25,951 nucleotides of DNA from an uncultured Woeseia sp. (GCA_937925605.1 CALALV010000017.1:1-25951), one strand, 5' to 3'. Counted from the stretch's first letter, positions 1-8,173 are shown. The notes: generated by a model not told the origin, from the sequence alone. Numbers and translations: made by a program.

Positions 1-828
1 GGTCCGTACCAGTGACACGACGCCGACCGCGACGACCAGCAGCACCGGCAGCAGCAGTTCGAGCCCCAACGATGGCCGGACCCGGCGCGGCGCGGCGTCC
101 GGCTCGGCCGCGGCCGCGAGCGGCTTGCCGCCGGGCCGGATCAGCGCGCCGGTCTCTCGCGCGCGGCGCTCGGCCCGCCGCATCGGGCCGAAGTCGGGCA
201 ACACGCCGGCGCAGACCAGGAACGTGAAGGCCAGCAGCAGGATTGGGTAGAAGTTCCACGGGATCGCGCCGATGAAGACGGCCAGTCCCTCGCCGACGTC
301 GGCGACGACTCCCCCCTGGCGCGCGATCAGGCTCGCGACGTACGCGCCCCAGGCCGTGAACGGCACGAGGATGCAGACCGAGGCTGTCGTCGAATCGAGA
401 ATGAAGGCGAGCTTCTCGCGCGGCACCCGCGCGCGGTCCGACATCGGCCGCATGACCGAGCCGGTCAGCAGCGGGCTGAAATAGTCGTCGACGATCACGA
501 AACCCATGCCCCACGCACTCAGCTCGACCCGCCGGCGCCCGCCCGCCCTGCCGGCGAAGCGCTCCGCGAGCGCCTCGAGCACGGCGGCGCGCCGGAACAA
601 CTCGAACAGGATGCCGATCAGGATGACGATCTCGCAGATCCAGATGAAGTCGCCGTTGCCGAGTGCCCGCTGCAGCAGCGCGTTGAGGCCCGCCCCCGGC
701 AGCGGGCCGATCATCAGCGTGCCGAGAAAGGTCCCGGCAAGCATCGACAGCAACGCGGAACGTGTCGTAAATGCGAGCAGCAGCGTCAGCGCCAGCGGCG
801 CGAGCGACGCGATCCCCCAGTCGGCCAT
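1..828 (-). CDS. Na+/H+ antiporter, NhaC family (partial, C-terminus off the left edge)
   Basis: Reading the minus strand from the ATG at 828-826 gives an uninterrupted frame of 276 codons to the window edge. The protein begins MADWGIASLAPLALTLLLAF and is strongly hydrophobic, with membrane segments near residues 5-25, 30-50 and 60-80. Around residues 115-150 it carries VDDYFSPLLTGSVMRPMSD, followed by REKLAFILDSTTASVCILVP. This matches the conserved region of NhaC-type antiporters, where a DDY, a G-x-x-MRP-x-x-D and an REKLA-x-x-x-D-x-T block occur together. The family exchanges Na+ (sometimes organic ions) for H+ across the inner membrane. A charged, Ala/Arg-rich cytoplasmic loop near residues 225-255 precedes another hydrophobic segment at the edge. 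It is divergent from the FAH-family gene, with 183 bases between them. The family call is firm; the substrate is not known. Confidence 0.85.
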   Translation of the reverse strand, partial: MADWGIASLAPLALTLLLAFTTRSALLSMLAGTFLGTLMIGPLPGAGLNALLQRALGNGDFIWICEIVILIGILFELFRRAAVLEALAERFAGRAGGRRRVELSAWGMGFVIVDDYFSPLLTGSVMRPMSDRARVPREKLAFILDSTTASVCILVPFTAWGAYVASLIARQGGVVADVGEGLAVFIGAIPWNFYPILLLAFTFLVCAGVLPDFGPMRRAERRARETGALIRPGGKPLAAAAEPDAAPRRVRPSLGLELLLPVLLVVAVGVVSLVRT

Positions 829-1011
829 TACGATTCAGTGCTCCCCCGGCATCGGCGCTGACGATGCCGCCTTTCGGCGGCCGGCGCAATGCGGCGCGCG
901 GCCGGCAAATGGTTTCAGGCGTGGCTATCGCTTGATTTGCGACCAGCGGACTTGGGAACATGCGGGTCCGCGGCCCGCACCGGGCCGCGGGCGTCGACGG
1001 GGGGATACGAC

Positions 1012-1836
1012 ATGTTACGAGCAGGCTGCGTGGCGCTGTGCGCCGCGCTGATGGCGGGCCAGGCGGCGCTGGCAGAGCCCGCCTACTACGTGCGCTACGA
1101 CACAGGCGGCAGCGCGCATTACGGGGTGCTCGACGGCGAGCGCATCCTCCAGCTCGACGCCGCGCCGTGGCATGGCGGGCAACGCACCGGCGCCAGCGTC
1201 GCGCGCGCGGACGCGCGCCTGCTCGCCCCGGCCGAGCCCTCCAAGGTGTTCGCCATAGGCTTCAACTACATGAGCCATCGCGGCGACCGCGAGCTGCCGC
1301 CGCACCCGCCCGTCTTCCTGAAGCTGCCCACCGCGATTACCGGTCCCGGCGTCGAGATCGTGCCGCCGCCCGGCGCCTCCGACCTGCATTACGAGGCCGA
1401 ACTCGTCATCGTGATCGGCCGCAACGCGAAGAACGTCACGGCGGACCAGGCGGGCGACTACATTTTCGGCGTAACCGCCGGCAACGACGTCAGCGAACGC
1501 GCCTGGCAGGCCGACGACCTGCAGTGGTTCCGCGGCAAGGCCTCCGACGGCTTCGGGCCGATTGGCCCGGCGATCGCGACCGGTCTCGACTACAACGACC
1601 TGCTCGTGGAGTCGCGGCTGAACGGCGAAGTGATGCAGTCGCAGCGCACGCGCGACTTTATCCACGACGCGCACGCGATCGTCAGCCACATCAGCCAGTA
1701 CACGACGCTGCACGCCGGCGACCTGATCTTCACCGGCACGCCCGGCACGACCAGCGCGATGCAGCCCGGCGACGTCATCGAAATCGAGGTCGAAGGGGTC
1801 GGCGTGCTGAGAAACACGATCGGCGAATTCCGATGA
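1012..1836 (+). CDS. Fumarylacetoacetate hydrolase (FAH) family protein with N-terminal signal peptide
   Basis: This is a 274-residue protein. The start at ATG 1012 is chosen because a G-rich Shine-Dalgarno run (999-1004) lies 7 bases upstream. The frame stays open to 889, but that extension has no such site. Residues 1-21 (MLRAGCVALCAALMAGQAALA) look like a Sec signal peptide with an ALA|E cleavage site. A complete FAH fold follows: GFNY-x-x-H near residue 83, FLK near 101, the metal-ligand motif HYEAEL near 125 (two Glu), GNDVSERAWQ near 160 (Asp ligand), and the C-terminal FTGTPGTTSAM-QPGD block. Family members hydrolyse or decarboxylate beta-diketo or cyclic keto acids and are normally cytosolic, so an exported copy is unusual. 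The metal ligands look intact, suggesting an active enzyme. The gene probably forms an operon with the propeller gene 38 bases downstream. Its substrate cannot be told from sequence. Confidence 0.85.
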   Translation: MLRAGCVALCAALMAGQAALAEPAYYVRYDTGGSAHYGVLDGERILQLDAAPWHGGQRTGASVARADARLLAPAEPSKVFAIGFNYMSHRGDRELPPHPPVFLKLPTAITGPGVEIVPPPGASDLHYEAELVIVIGRNAKNVTADQAGDYIFGVTAGNDVSERAWQADDLQWFRGKASDGFGPIGPAIATGLDYNDLLVESRLNGEVMQSQRTRDFIHDAHAIVSHISQYTTLHAGDLIFTGTPGTTSAMQPGDVIEIEVEGVGVLRNTIGEFR

Positions 1837-1874
1837 AAATCACGAGCAACTCTGAATCGAGGGGACTAGCTACC

Positions 1875-2894
1875 ATGCCTGCAAGCACCATCCTTCGCAC
1901 GCTGGCCCTGGCGGCCGCGGGCTTCGCCGCCGCCGGCGCGGCACTGGCCCAGAACCACGCACCGAACCCGTACGAGACGGTCGAGGGCTGGGCAAAACTT
2001 CCGGACGGCCGCGAGTGGGGCGCGACCAGCGCCGTGTTCCCGGCCAACGACGGGCGGCACATCTGGGTCGCGGAACGCTGTGGCGCCAACCTTTGCGTCG
2101 GCAGCGACGTCGACCCGGTGATCCTGTTCGACCCGGACGGCAACCCGGTCAAGAGCTTCGGCGCCGGCCAGATCGTCTGGCCGCACGGCATCTTCGTGGA
2201 CAGGGACGACAACGTCTGGATCGCCGACGCGGTCGGCTACGCGCCCGTGCCCGAGGGCGTCGGCCACACGGTCATGAAGTTCAGCCCCGACGGCGAATTG
2301 CTGATGCAGCTCGGCAAGGAAGGCGTGGCCGGCGCGGGTCCGGACACGTTCACGAAGCCGTCCGACGTCCTGGTCGCCGCGAACGGCGACATCTTCGTCG
2401 CAGACGGCCACGACACGAGTGGCAACAACCGCATCGTCAAGTTCGACAAGAACGGCAACTACATCGGCGAATGGGGTACCACCGGCGACAACGACGGCCA
2501 GTTCCGTGACCCGCACGCGCTCGCCATGGACTCGCAGGGCCGCCTGTTCGTCGCCGACCGCGGCAACAGCCGCATCCAGATCTTCGACCAGGGCGGCAAG
2601 CACCTCGCGACCTGGACGCAGTTCGGCCGGCCGAGCGGCCTGTACATCGATGCCAACGACATCCTGTACTCGGCGGACTCGGAGTCGAACGCCAGCCGCA
2701 ACCCGGGCTGGAAGCGCGGCATCCGCATCGGCAGCGCGCGCACGGGTTTCGTGACGGCCTTTATCCCCGACCCGGAGCCCGACCAGGACAACTCCGGCAC
2801 CAGCGGCGCCGAGGGCGTGGCGGCCGACGCCGCCGGCAACGTGTACGGGGCCGAGGTCGGCCCGCGGGCGCTCAAGAAGTACGTCCGCCGCTGA
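1875..2894 (+). CDS. Exported NHL-repeat beta-propeller, peptidyl-hydroxyglycine amidating lyase (PAL)-like
   Basis: The protein has 339 residues from ATG 1875, preceded by GAGGGG (1859-1864) at about 10 bases. An in-frame ATG at 1833 overlaps the FAH stop as ATGA and would add 14 residues, so coupled initiation there is possible. Residues 1-27 form a signal peptide ending AALA|Q. The rest repeats the NHL/six-bladed propeller pattern: WPHGIFVDRDDNVWIAD, KPSDVLVAANGDIFVADG, DPHALAMDSQGRLFVADRGN and SRIQIFDQGGKHL. These resemble the PAL domain, a zinc propeller that cleaves peptidyl-alpha-hydroxyglycine. Two His positions like PAL ligands are visible (WPHG, DPHA), but I could not find a convincing third, so lyase activity is uncertain. 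It probably acts in the periplasm or outside the cell, together with the FAH-family protein. Downstream sequence to 2990 holds several GC-rich inverted repeats. Confidence 0.8.
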   Translation: MPASTILRTLALAAAGFAAAGAALAQNHAPNPYETVEGWAKLPDGREWGATSAVFPANDGRHIWVAERCGANLCVGSDVDPVILFDPDGNPVKSFGAGQIVWPHGIFVDRDDNVWIADAVGYAPVPEGVGHTVMKFSPDGELLMQLGKEGVAGAGPDTFTKPSDVLVAANGDIFVADGHDTSGNNRIVKFDKNGNYIGEWGTTGDNDGQFRDPHALAMDSQGRLFVADRGNSRIQIFDQGGKHLATWTQFGRPSGLYIDANDILYSADSESNASRNPGWKRGIRIGSARTGFVTAFIPDPEPDQDNSGTSGAEGVAADAAGNVYGAEVGPRALKKYVRR

Positions 2895-2966
2895 CCGCGC
2901 CGCATGCGGCGGGGCCGGCGGCGCCGGTCCCGCCGTACCGCGGTCCCGTCGAACCCCCGGGGACCG

Positions 2967-2990
2967 GCGCTGTCATACACCGGACAGCGC
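2967..2990. repeat. Perfect 8-bp inverted repeat with 8-base spacer
   Basis: GCGCTGTC at 2967-2974 is repeated as its exact reverse complement GACAGCGC at 2983-2990, separated by atacaccg. It lies 72 bases after the propeller gene stop and 55 bases before the Bax-inhibitor-like start. It could be a hairpin ending the upstream transcript (no T run follows) or an operator for the downstream gene. A weaker pair, GGTCCC (2942-2947) and GGGACC (2960-2965), lies just upstream. The inverted repeat is seen directly; its function is unknown. Confidence 0.45.
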
Positions 2991-3045
2991 GGGTCGCGGC
3001 CGGATGCTAGACTCGCGCTCCTCGAACCCGGACAGGAGTCACTGC

Positions 3046-3735
3046 ATGAATGACAATGTCAATGCCCTCGGGCCGGTCGCACAGGCGTCGGTCGAGGCTC
3101 GCTCGGATTTCATCTGGAAGTGCTACGCGCACGTCGTCGGCGCGATACTCGCGTTCGCAGCGATCTCCGCGTACATGATCCAGAGCGGCATCTCGGCCAG
3201 CATCGCCGAGCCGATGTTCCGCAACTGGATCTGGGTGCTGGCCGCCTTCATGCTGGCCGGCTGGGGCGCGAGCCACGTTGCCCACCGCATCGACTCGAAG
3301 CCGCTGCAGTACGCCGCGTTCGCGGTTTTCGTGACCTTCGAGGCGCTGATCTTCGCGCCGATGCTGTACATCGCGCACACCTACCAGCCCGGCGTCATCG
3401 ACAGCGCCGCTGGCGTCACGATTCTCGGCTGCGTCGGCCTGATCGCGGTCGCGATGATGACGCGCAAGGACTTCTCCTTCCTGCGCGGCCTGTTGCTGTG
3501 GGGCGGCATCCTCGCGATGGTCGGCATCGTCGCGAGCCTGCTGTTCGGCTTCCAGCTCGGTACCTGGTTCTCGGTGGCGATGATCGGCTTCGCCGGCGCG
3601 GCCGTGCTCTACGACACGTCGAACATCATGCATCACTATCCGCAGGACCGGTACGTGGCCGCCGCGATGTCGCTGTTCGCGTCCATCGCCCTGATGTTCT
3701 GGTACGTCCTGCGGCTGTTCATGAGCCGCGACTAA
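3046..3735 (+). CDS. Bax inhibitor-1 / YccA family integral membrane protein
   Basis: The 229-residue protein starts at ATG 3046, with AGGAG at 3034-3038 seven bases upstream. An earlier in-frame ATG at 3004 lacks such a site. The soluble N-terminus ends near residue 24 (EARSDFIWKCYAHV), followed by seven hydrophobic segments. The last part carries the family motif GFAGAAVLYDTSNIMHHYPQ near residues 181-200, and a final membrane helix ends in FMSRD. BI-1/TMBIM proteins are inner-membrane proteins; characterised members are Ca2+ leak channels gated by a pair of aspartates. The first Asp (YDTS) is present. At the place of the second, where many members have YLDIxN, this protein reads LFASIALMF, as some bacterial members also do. 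It appears to be a single-gene unit, ended by the hairpin at 3742-3772. Confidence 0.85.
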   Translation: MNDNVNALGPVAQASVEARSDFIWKCYAHVVGAILAFAAISAYMIQSGISASIAEPMFRNWIWVLAAFMLAGWGASHVAHRIDSKPLQYAAFAVFVTFEALIFAPMLYIAHTYQPGVIDSAAGVTILGCVGLIAVAMMTRKDFSFLRGLLLWGGILAMVGIVASLLFGFQLGTWFSVAMIGFAGAAVLYDTSNIMHHYPQDRYVAAAMSLFASIALMFWYVLRLFMSRD

Positions 3736-3741
3736 ACCGCC

Positions 3742-3772
3742 CGGCGGGGAGCGCCTTGCGCGCTCCCCGCCG
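3742..3772. terminator. Strong 13-bp hairpin after the BI-1-like gene
   Basis: CGGCGGGGAGCGC (3742-3754) pairs perfectly with GCGCTCCCCGCCG (3760-3772) around the loop cttgc, beginning 6 bases after the stop codon. No T run follows, as is common in GC-rich genomes. It is best read as a transcript end or 3' stabilising hairpin between this gene and the channel gene. Confidence 0.55.
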
Positions 3773-3795
3773 TGCATGCCCGCTCTACTCCGCGC

Positions 3796-3801
3796 TATAC
3801 T
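3796..3801 (+). promoter_or_regulatory. Candidate -10 element for the MscS-family channel gene
   Basis: TATACT (5 of 6 to consensus) stands out in very GC-rich sequence, 52 bases before the ATG at 3854. No good -35 is found at the expected distance, so the promoter call is weak. Its place downstream of the in-frame ATG at 3776 favours the start at 3854. Confidence 0.3.
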
Positions 3802-3853
3802 TCGCGGACATGCACGCCGCGCATCCCGCCTCGCTGCACGACGGTCGGCCGCA

Positions 3854-6682
3854 ATGACCCCCGCGGCGGCTCCCGGCTCCCTGCTCCGTCGCCTCCACGC
3901 CCTCTCGCTGTCGCTGCTGCTCGCCGTTGCCGGCCAGGCCGCCGCCCAGGACGCCGCCGACTTCGCGCCGGCCGTCGCCGGTTCCGCGCTCGACGAGCTG
4001 TCGGCGCAGCTCGCCGTCGACGAGCCCGACGCAAGCTTTCTCGACGAGGCCCGCGCACGGGCCGTGTCGATCAATGCCGAGGCCAGCGCCTGCTACCAGC
4101 AGGCCACCGACGACCGCGAGCGCCTCGCCGCGCGTTTCGAACCGCTGAAGGACGTCGACCCGAACGTCGACATCGCCGTTTTCGAACAGCGGACGCGCAT
4201 CCAGAACGACCTGAACGCCGCGATCCAGCGGCAGACCCAGTGCGGCGCCGTGCGCGACAAGGCCGACGAGCTGCTGGATCGCATCGCGGCGACCCAGACG
4301 CGGCTGTCACAGCGCTTCCTGTTCAACCGCACGGACTCGGTGCTCGGCCTGCTCGCGCAATTGCCCGCGCAGTTGCAGGGCTGGCCGCGCGCGGCCCGCG
4401 AGGCCGTCGCACTGCCGCTCGCCGAGGGCGTCACGCCGGGCGCGCTGCTGTGGGTGCTGCTCGCCGCGGGCATCGTCGCCGCGGCCGCCGGCCTGTATCT
4501 CCGCTACCGCTTCACCGAGTGGCTGCAGCGGGACGGCGCCGACGCCGACGCGCCGCGCCTGCGCTACCTGTTGCCGAAGCCCCTCGCCCTGCACGCACCG
4601 CTGATGCTCGAGGGCCTGGCGCTGACCGGCGTGCTCGCGATGGGGCTCGCCGAGCCGTCCTTCGACCTCGCCGTGGTGCGACTGGCCACGGGCATTTTCC
4701 TGTTCGGCGTCGGCTGTGTCGTCATCGACTGGGCGACCGGCCCGCTGTCGCCGGCCGCGAGCGTCAAGGGCCTGCTGCCCGACCACGTCGCCCCGCTCCG
4801 GCTCCGGCTGCGGCTGTTCGCGCTGGTACTCGTCGCGAGCTTCGTCGTGCTCGGCACGAACTGGCTGTCGATACGGCTCGTCGATCCGCGCGTCGGCGGG
4901 CGCGCGACGATGATCCTGCTGGTCGCGCTGAGCCTGATGGCCGTGCTCGTTTACCTCCGCCGCATTCCCGGCCTGCGTCACCGCTTCCGGCTCGTGCGCT
5001 ATGGTGGCCTGCTGGCGCTTGCGACCGGCGTCGCCTGCATCCTGCTCGGCTACCAGAACCTGGCCGGCTACCTCGTGCACGGCGTGACTCGCACGGCAAT
5101 CGCGCTGCTGCTGCTGTGGATCCTGCTGTGGCTCGTCTACCAGGCGTTCGAGTTCCTGACCCAGCCGGAATCGCCGGCCGCGACCCGCCTGCGGCGCACT
5201 CTCGGCATCCGCCGGCACAGCTCCCGCTCCGGCATCGGCTTCCTGCAGCTGGTCGCCGATCTCGTGCTGTGGCTTTCATTCGTCGTCTACCTGATCTACG
5301 TCTGGGACGAATCGGGCACGACGCTCGACCGGCTGGTCGAGCTGATGACGATCGGCATCCCGGTCGGCGAGTTCACGATCGAACCCGCGCGCATCATCGG
5401 CGCGATACTCGTGTTCGTCGGCGTAATCGTGCTGATCGGCTGGATCAAGCGCTGGATCGACAGTCGCTGGCTGCAGCACATCGTCACCGAGCGCGGCGCG
5501 CGCGAGGCGCTGATCACGCTGATCGGCTACGTCGGCTTCGTCATCGCCGTGCTGATCGGGCTGGTGCAGGCCGGCGTCGACCTCGGCGGCCTCGCGCTCG
5601 TGTCCGGCGCCCTCGCCCTCGGCCTCGGCTTCGGCCTGCAGGAGATCGCGAACAACTTCGTGTCCGGCCTGATCCTGCTGTTCGAGCGGCCGATACGCGC
5701 CGGGGATTTCGTCACGGTCGGCAACACCGAAGGCTTCGTGCGCCGCATCCGCATCCGCGCTACTGAAATCGAGACGCTCGACAACCAGAACGTGCTGGTT
5801 CCGAACTCCGAGCTGGTCTCGGGGCGGGTGACGAACTGGGTGCTGCGCAGCCCGCAGGGACGCGTCCTGGTCCGGGTCGGCGTCGCCTACGGCAGCGACG
5901 TCGAGAAGGTGCGCGAGATCCTGCAGCAGGTCGCGAGCGAGCATCCCGAGGTCATCACGGACGGCCGCGCGCCGGCCCCGCGGGCGCTGTTCATGGGCTT
6001 CGGCGACTCGTCGCTCGATTTCGAGCTGCGCATTCGCATCGAACGCATCGAGCGGCGCTACTCGGTGCAGAGCGACCTGAATTTCGCGATCGACCGTGCG
6101 TTTCGCGAGGCCGGCATCACGATCCCGTTCCCGCAGCGCGATCTGCACATCGTCTCCTACCCGGACACGACGGTGCCGGCTGCGCAGGACGAACCGGAGC
6201 CGGCCGACGAGGACGACACGCTGCGCACGCGCATCGTCCAGCATCCCGAGCAGGTCACGCGCAGCCTGCGCGAGGACGTCCGGCTGGACGTGCCGCCCGA
6301 GGACGTGTGGGGCGCGTTGACGGACCTCGACGCGCTGAAGCGCTGGCTCGTGCAGGACGGCGAGTTCCACCCGTACATCGGCGGCAGCTACGCGCTCGAC
6401 CTGCGGGACGAGTCCGCGATGAGCGGTCGTATCGACATCTTCATGCCGCAGCGGCGGATGCGCCTGGTCGCGGCCCCGCGCGAGAACGAGGAACCGCTGG
6501 CGACCGGCCCGATCACGATCGACTTCGTGCTGAGCGCGCTGGACGACGCGCAGCGCACCGAGCTCAGCGTCATTGTCGCCGGCATCCCGGCGTCCGAGGA
6601 CTGGGAGATGGAGTACAAGCGCGCGGAAGATCGCTGGCAGAACGCGCTCGAGGAACTTAGGGACTACCTGGCGCCCAAGTAG
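3854..6682 (+). CDS. MscS-family mechanosensitive channel with C-terminal SRPBCC/AHSA1-type domain
   Basis: From ATG 3854 the protein has 942 residues. This start puts a signal peptide at the N-terminus (LLRRLHALSLSLLLAVAG, cleavage near QAAAQ). The frame is open from ATG 3776, but that would bury the signal peptide. Residues about 28-190 are periplasmic, charged and probably helical. Some ten membrane segments follow (about 196-216, 249-298, 318-341, 350-370, 382-435, 466-485, 514-535, 552-576). The MscS pore helix and beta domain begin near residue 578: GALALGLGFGLQEIANNF, then FERPIRAGDFVTVGN and VPNSELVSGRVTNW, ending near 770. This is the architecture of large MscK/YjeP-like channels, which release solutes under hypo-osmotic stress. 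After an acidic linker (775-795), residues 804-940 match the AHSA1-like SRPBCC fold: VPPEDVWGALTDLDALKRW, GGSYAL, PQRRMRLV and WQNALEELRDYL. The fold binds hydrophobic ligands and should lie in the cytoplasm below the channel vestibule. The 201 bases after the gene, up to the convergent serS stop, hold GC-rich palindromes but no clear gene. Confidence 0.88.
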   Translation: MTPAAAPGSLLRRLHALSLSLLLAVAGQAAAQDAADFAPAVAGSALDELSAQLAVDEPDASFLDEARARAVSINAEASACYQQATDDRERLAARFEPLKDVDPNVDIAVFEQRTRIQNDLNAAIQRQTQCGAVRDKADELLDRIAATQTRLSQRFLFNRTDSVLGLLAQLPAQLQGWPRAAREAVALPLAEGVTPGALLWVLLAAGIVAAAAGLYLRYRFTEWLQRDGADADAPRLRYLLPKPLALHAPLMLEGLALTGVLAMGLAEPSFDLAVVRLATGIFLFGVGCVVIDWATGPLSPAASVKGLLPDHVAPLRLRLRLFALVLVASFVVLGTNWLSIRLVDPRVGGRATMILLVALSLMAVLVYLRRIPGLRHRFRLVRYGGLLALATGVACILLGYQNLAGYLVHGVTRTAIALLLLWILLWLVYQAFEFLTQPESPAATRLRRTLGIRRHSSRSGIGFLQLVADLVLWLSFVVYLIYVWDESGTTLDRLVELMTIGIPVGEFTIEPARIIGAILVFVGVIVLIGWIKRWIDSRWLQHIVTERGAREALITLIGYVGFVIAVLIGLVQAGVDLGGLALVSGALALGLGFGLQEIANNFVSGLILLFERPIRAGDFVTVGNTEGFVRRIRIRATEIETLDNQNVLVPNSELVSGRVTNWVLRSPQGRVLVRVGVAYGSDVEKVREILQQVASEHPEVITDGRAPAPRALFMGFGDSSLDFELRIRIERIERRYSVQSDLNFAIDRAFREAGITIPFPQRDLHIVSYPDTTVPAAQDEPEPADEDDTLRTRIVQHPEQVTRSLREDVRLDVPPEDVWGALTDLDALKRWLVQDGEFHPYIGGSYALDLRDESAMSGRIDIFMPQRRMRLVAAPRENEEPLATGPITIDFVLSALDDAQRTELSVIVAGIPASEDWEMEYKRAEDRWQNALEELRDYLAPK

Positions 6683-6883
6683 CCTGTTCGCTCGGCGCTG
6701 CGGTGCGCAATACCGTCCCGCGCCACGCAATCGGGCTCATTCGACGGCGGGACGACGGGCCGAAGGCCGCGCCGGGAAAGCACGTGCGGCCGGCCGCGGG
6801 ATGCCGGGGACCCGCCGGCGCCGGTCAGGCAAGCCCGGTCGGCAGCGGCACGAAGGCGACGGCAGCGCGCCGGCCTGCTCCGC

Positions 6884-8167
6884 TCAGTCGGCGGCGCGGA
6901 TGACCTCGAGTCCGCCGACATAGGGCTGCAGTGCCGGCGGCACGGCGATGCTTCCGTCCGCCTGCTGCCCGTTTTCCATGACGGCGACCAGCGCCCTGCC
7001 GGCCGCGACGCCGGAGCCGTTCAGCGTGTGCACCGGCTCGGGGCGCCCGGTGTCCGGGTTGCGCCAGCGCGCCTGCATGCGCCGCGCCTGGAAATCGCTG
7101 AAGTTGCTGCAAGAGGAGATCTCGCGGTAGCGACCCTGCCCCGGCAGCCAGACCTCGATGTCGTAGGTCTTGGTCGCGCCGAATCCGATGTCGCCGGCGC
7201 ACAGCGTCACGACGCGGTACGGCAATCCGAGCCGCTGCAGGATCTCCTCGGCATGCCCGGTCAGCGTCTCGAGCGTCGCCTCGGAGTCGGCCGGGCGCGT
7301 GACGTGCACCAGCTCGACCTTCTCGAACTGGTGCTGGCGGATCATGCCGCGCGTGTCCTTGCCGTAGGAGCCCGCCTCGGAGCGGAAACAGGGCGTGTGC
7401 GCGGCAAAGCGCTTCGGCAGCTCCTCCGGCTCGAGGATCGCGTCGCGGACCAGGTTTGTCAGCGGCACCTCGGCCGTCGGGATCAGGTAGTACGGCGTCT
7501 CGTCGCTGGTGCGGAACAGGTCCGCCTCGAATTTCGGCAGCTGGCCGGTACCGGTCAGCGCCGCCGCCTGCACGAGGTACGGCACGTAGGTTTCCTCGTA
7601 GCCGTGCTCCGCAGTGTGCACGTCGAGCATGAACTGGACCAGCGCCCGCTGCAGGCGGGCGAGGCCGCCGCGCAGCACGCTGAAGCGGGAGCCCGAGATC
7701 TTCGCCGCGGCGTCGAAGTCGAGCTGGCCAAGCCGGGCGCCGAGCTCGACGTGGTCGAGCGGCTCGAAATCGAATTCCGGCGGCTCGCCCCAGCGGCGCT
7801 GCTCCGCGTTGGCCGACTCGTCGGCGCCGTCCGGCACGTCGTCGTGCAGCAGGTTCGGCAAGCCGAGCTCGATGTCGGCGAGCTGGCCGCGCAGCGCGTC
7901 GAGATCCGCCTCGGCGGTATCAAGCTTGCTGCCCAGGTCCTTAACCGCGGCCAGCAGCGGCGTGGCGTCCTCGCCTTTCGCCTTTGCCTGGCCGATGCGC
8001 TTCGCGCTCGCATTGCGCTCGTTGCGCAGGTTTTCCACTTCGACCTGCAGCGCCTTGCGCCGCTTTTCGAGTGCGAGGTAGGCAGCGGCGTCGAACTCGA
8101 AACCGCGGCGTGCGAGGTTCGCGGCAACCTGCCCGGTCGCCTGGCGCAGTAATTTGGGATCGATCAT
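6884..8167 (-). CDS. serS: Seryl-tRNA synthetase
   Basis: The 427-residue protein (E. coli SerRS has 430) starts at ATG 8167 with MIDPKLLRQATGQVAANL. It charges tRNA-Ser, and tRNA-Sec where present, with serine in the cytoplasm. The N-terminal arm, about residues 27-100, is the expected long antiparallel coiled coil that contacts the tRNA (LEKRRKALQVEVENLRNERN). Class II core motifs follow: TGTGQLPKFEADLF, motif 2 FRSEAGSYGKDTRGMIRQHQ, GFGATKTYDIEVWLPGQ, SSCSNFSDFQARRM, and motif 3 NGSGVAAGRALVAVMENGQ. It is the last gene of the ftsK-lolA-vanZ-rarA-serS operon, 6 bases after the rarA stop. It ends convergent to the channel gene. Confidence 0.97.
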   Translation of the reverse strand: MIDPKLLRQATGQVAANLARRGFEFDAAAYLALEKRRKALQVEVENLRNERNASAKRIGQAKAKGEDATPLLAAVKDLGSKLDTAEADLDALRGQLADIELGLPNLLHDDVPDGADESANAEQRRWGEPPEFDFEPLDHVELGARLGQLDFDAAAKISGSRFSVLRGGLARLQRALVQFMLDVHTAEHGYEETYVPYLVQAAALTGTGQLPKFEADLFRTSDETPYYLIPTAEVPLTNLVRDAILEPEELPKRFAAHTPCFRSEAGSYGKDTRGMIRQHQFEKVELVHVTRPADSEATLETLTGHAEEILQRLGLPYRVVTLCAGDIGFGATKTYDIEVWLPGQGRYREISSCSNFSDFQARRMQARWRNPDTGRPEPVHTLNGSGVAAGRALVAVMENGQQADGSIAVPPALQPYVGGLEVIRAAD

Positions 8168-8173
8168 CGGAAC

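Noticed and set aside
960..1874. N-terminal extension of the propeller frame back to 960
   Set aside because: This part is Arg-rich and overlaps the FAH gene in another frame. The signal peptide and Shine-Dalgarno place the start at 1875 (or possibly 1833).
3776..3853. Upstream in-frame ATG for the channel gene
   Set aside because: It would place 26 Arg/Ala-rich residues before the signal peptide and lies upstream of the candidate -10, just after the hairpin.
6683..6883. Short frames in the gap between the channel gene and serS
   Set aside because: No ribosome site or recognisable protein. GC-rich palindromes such as GCGGCCGGCCGC (6786-6797) are present, but no convincing terminator.
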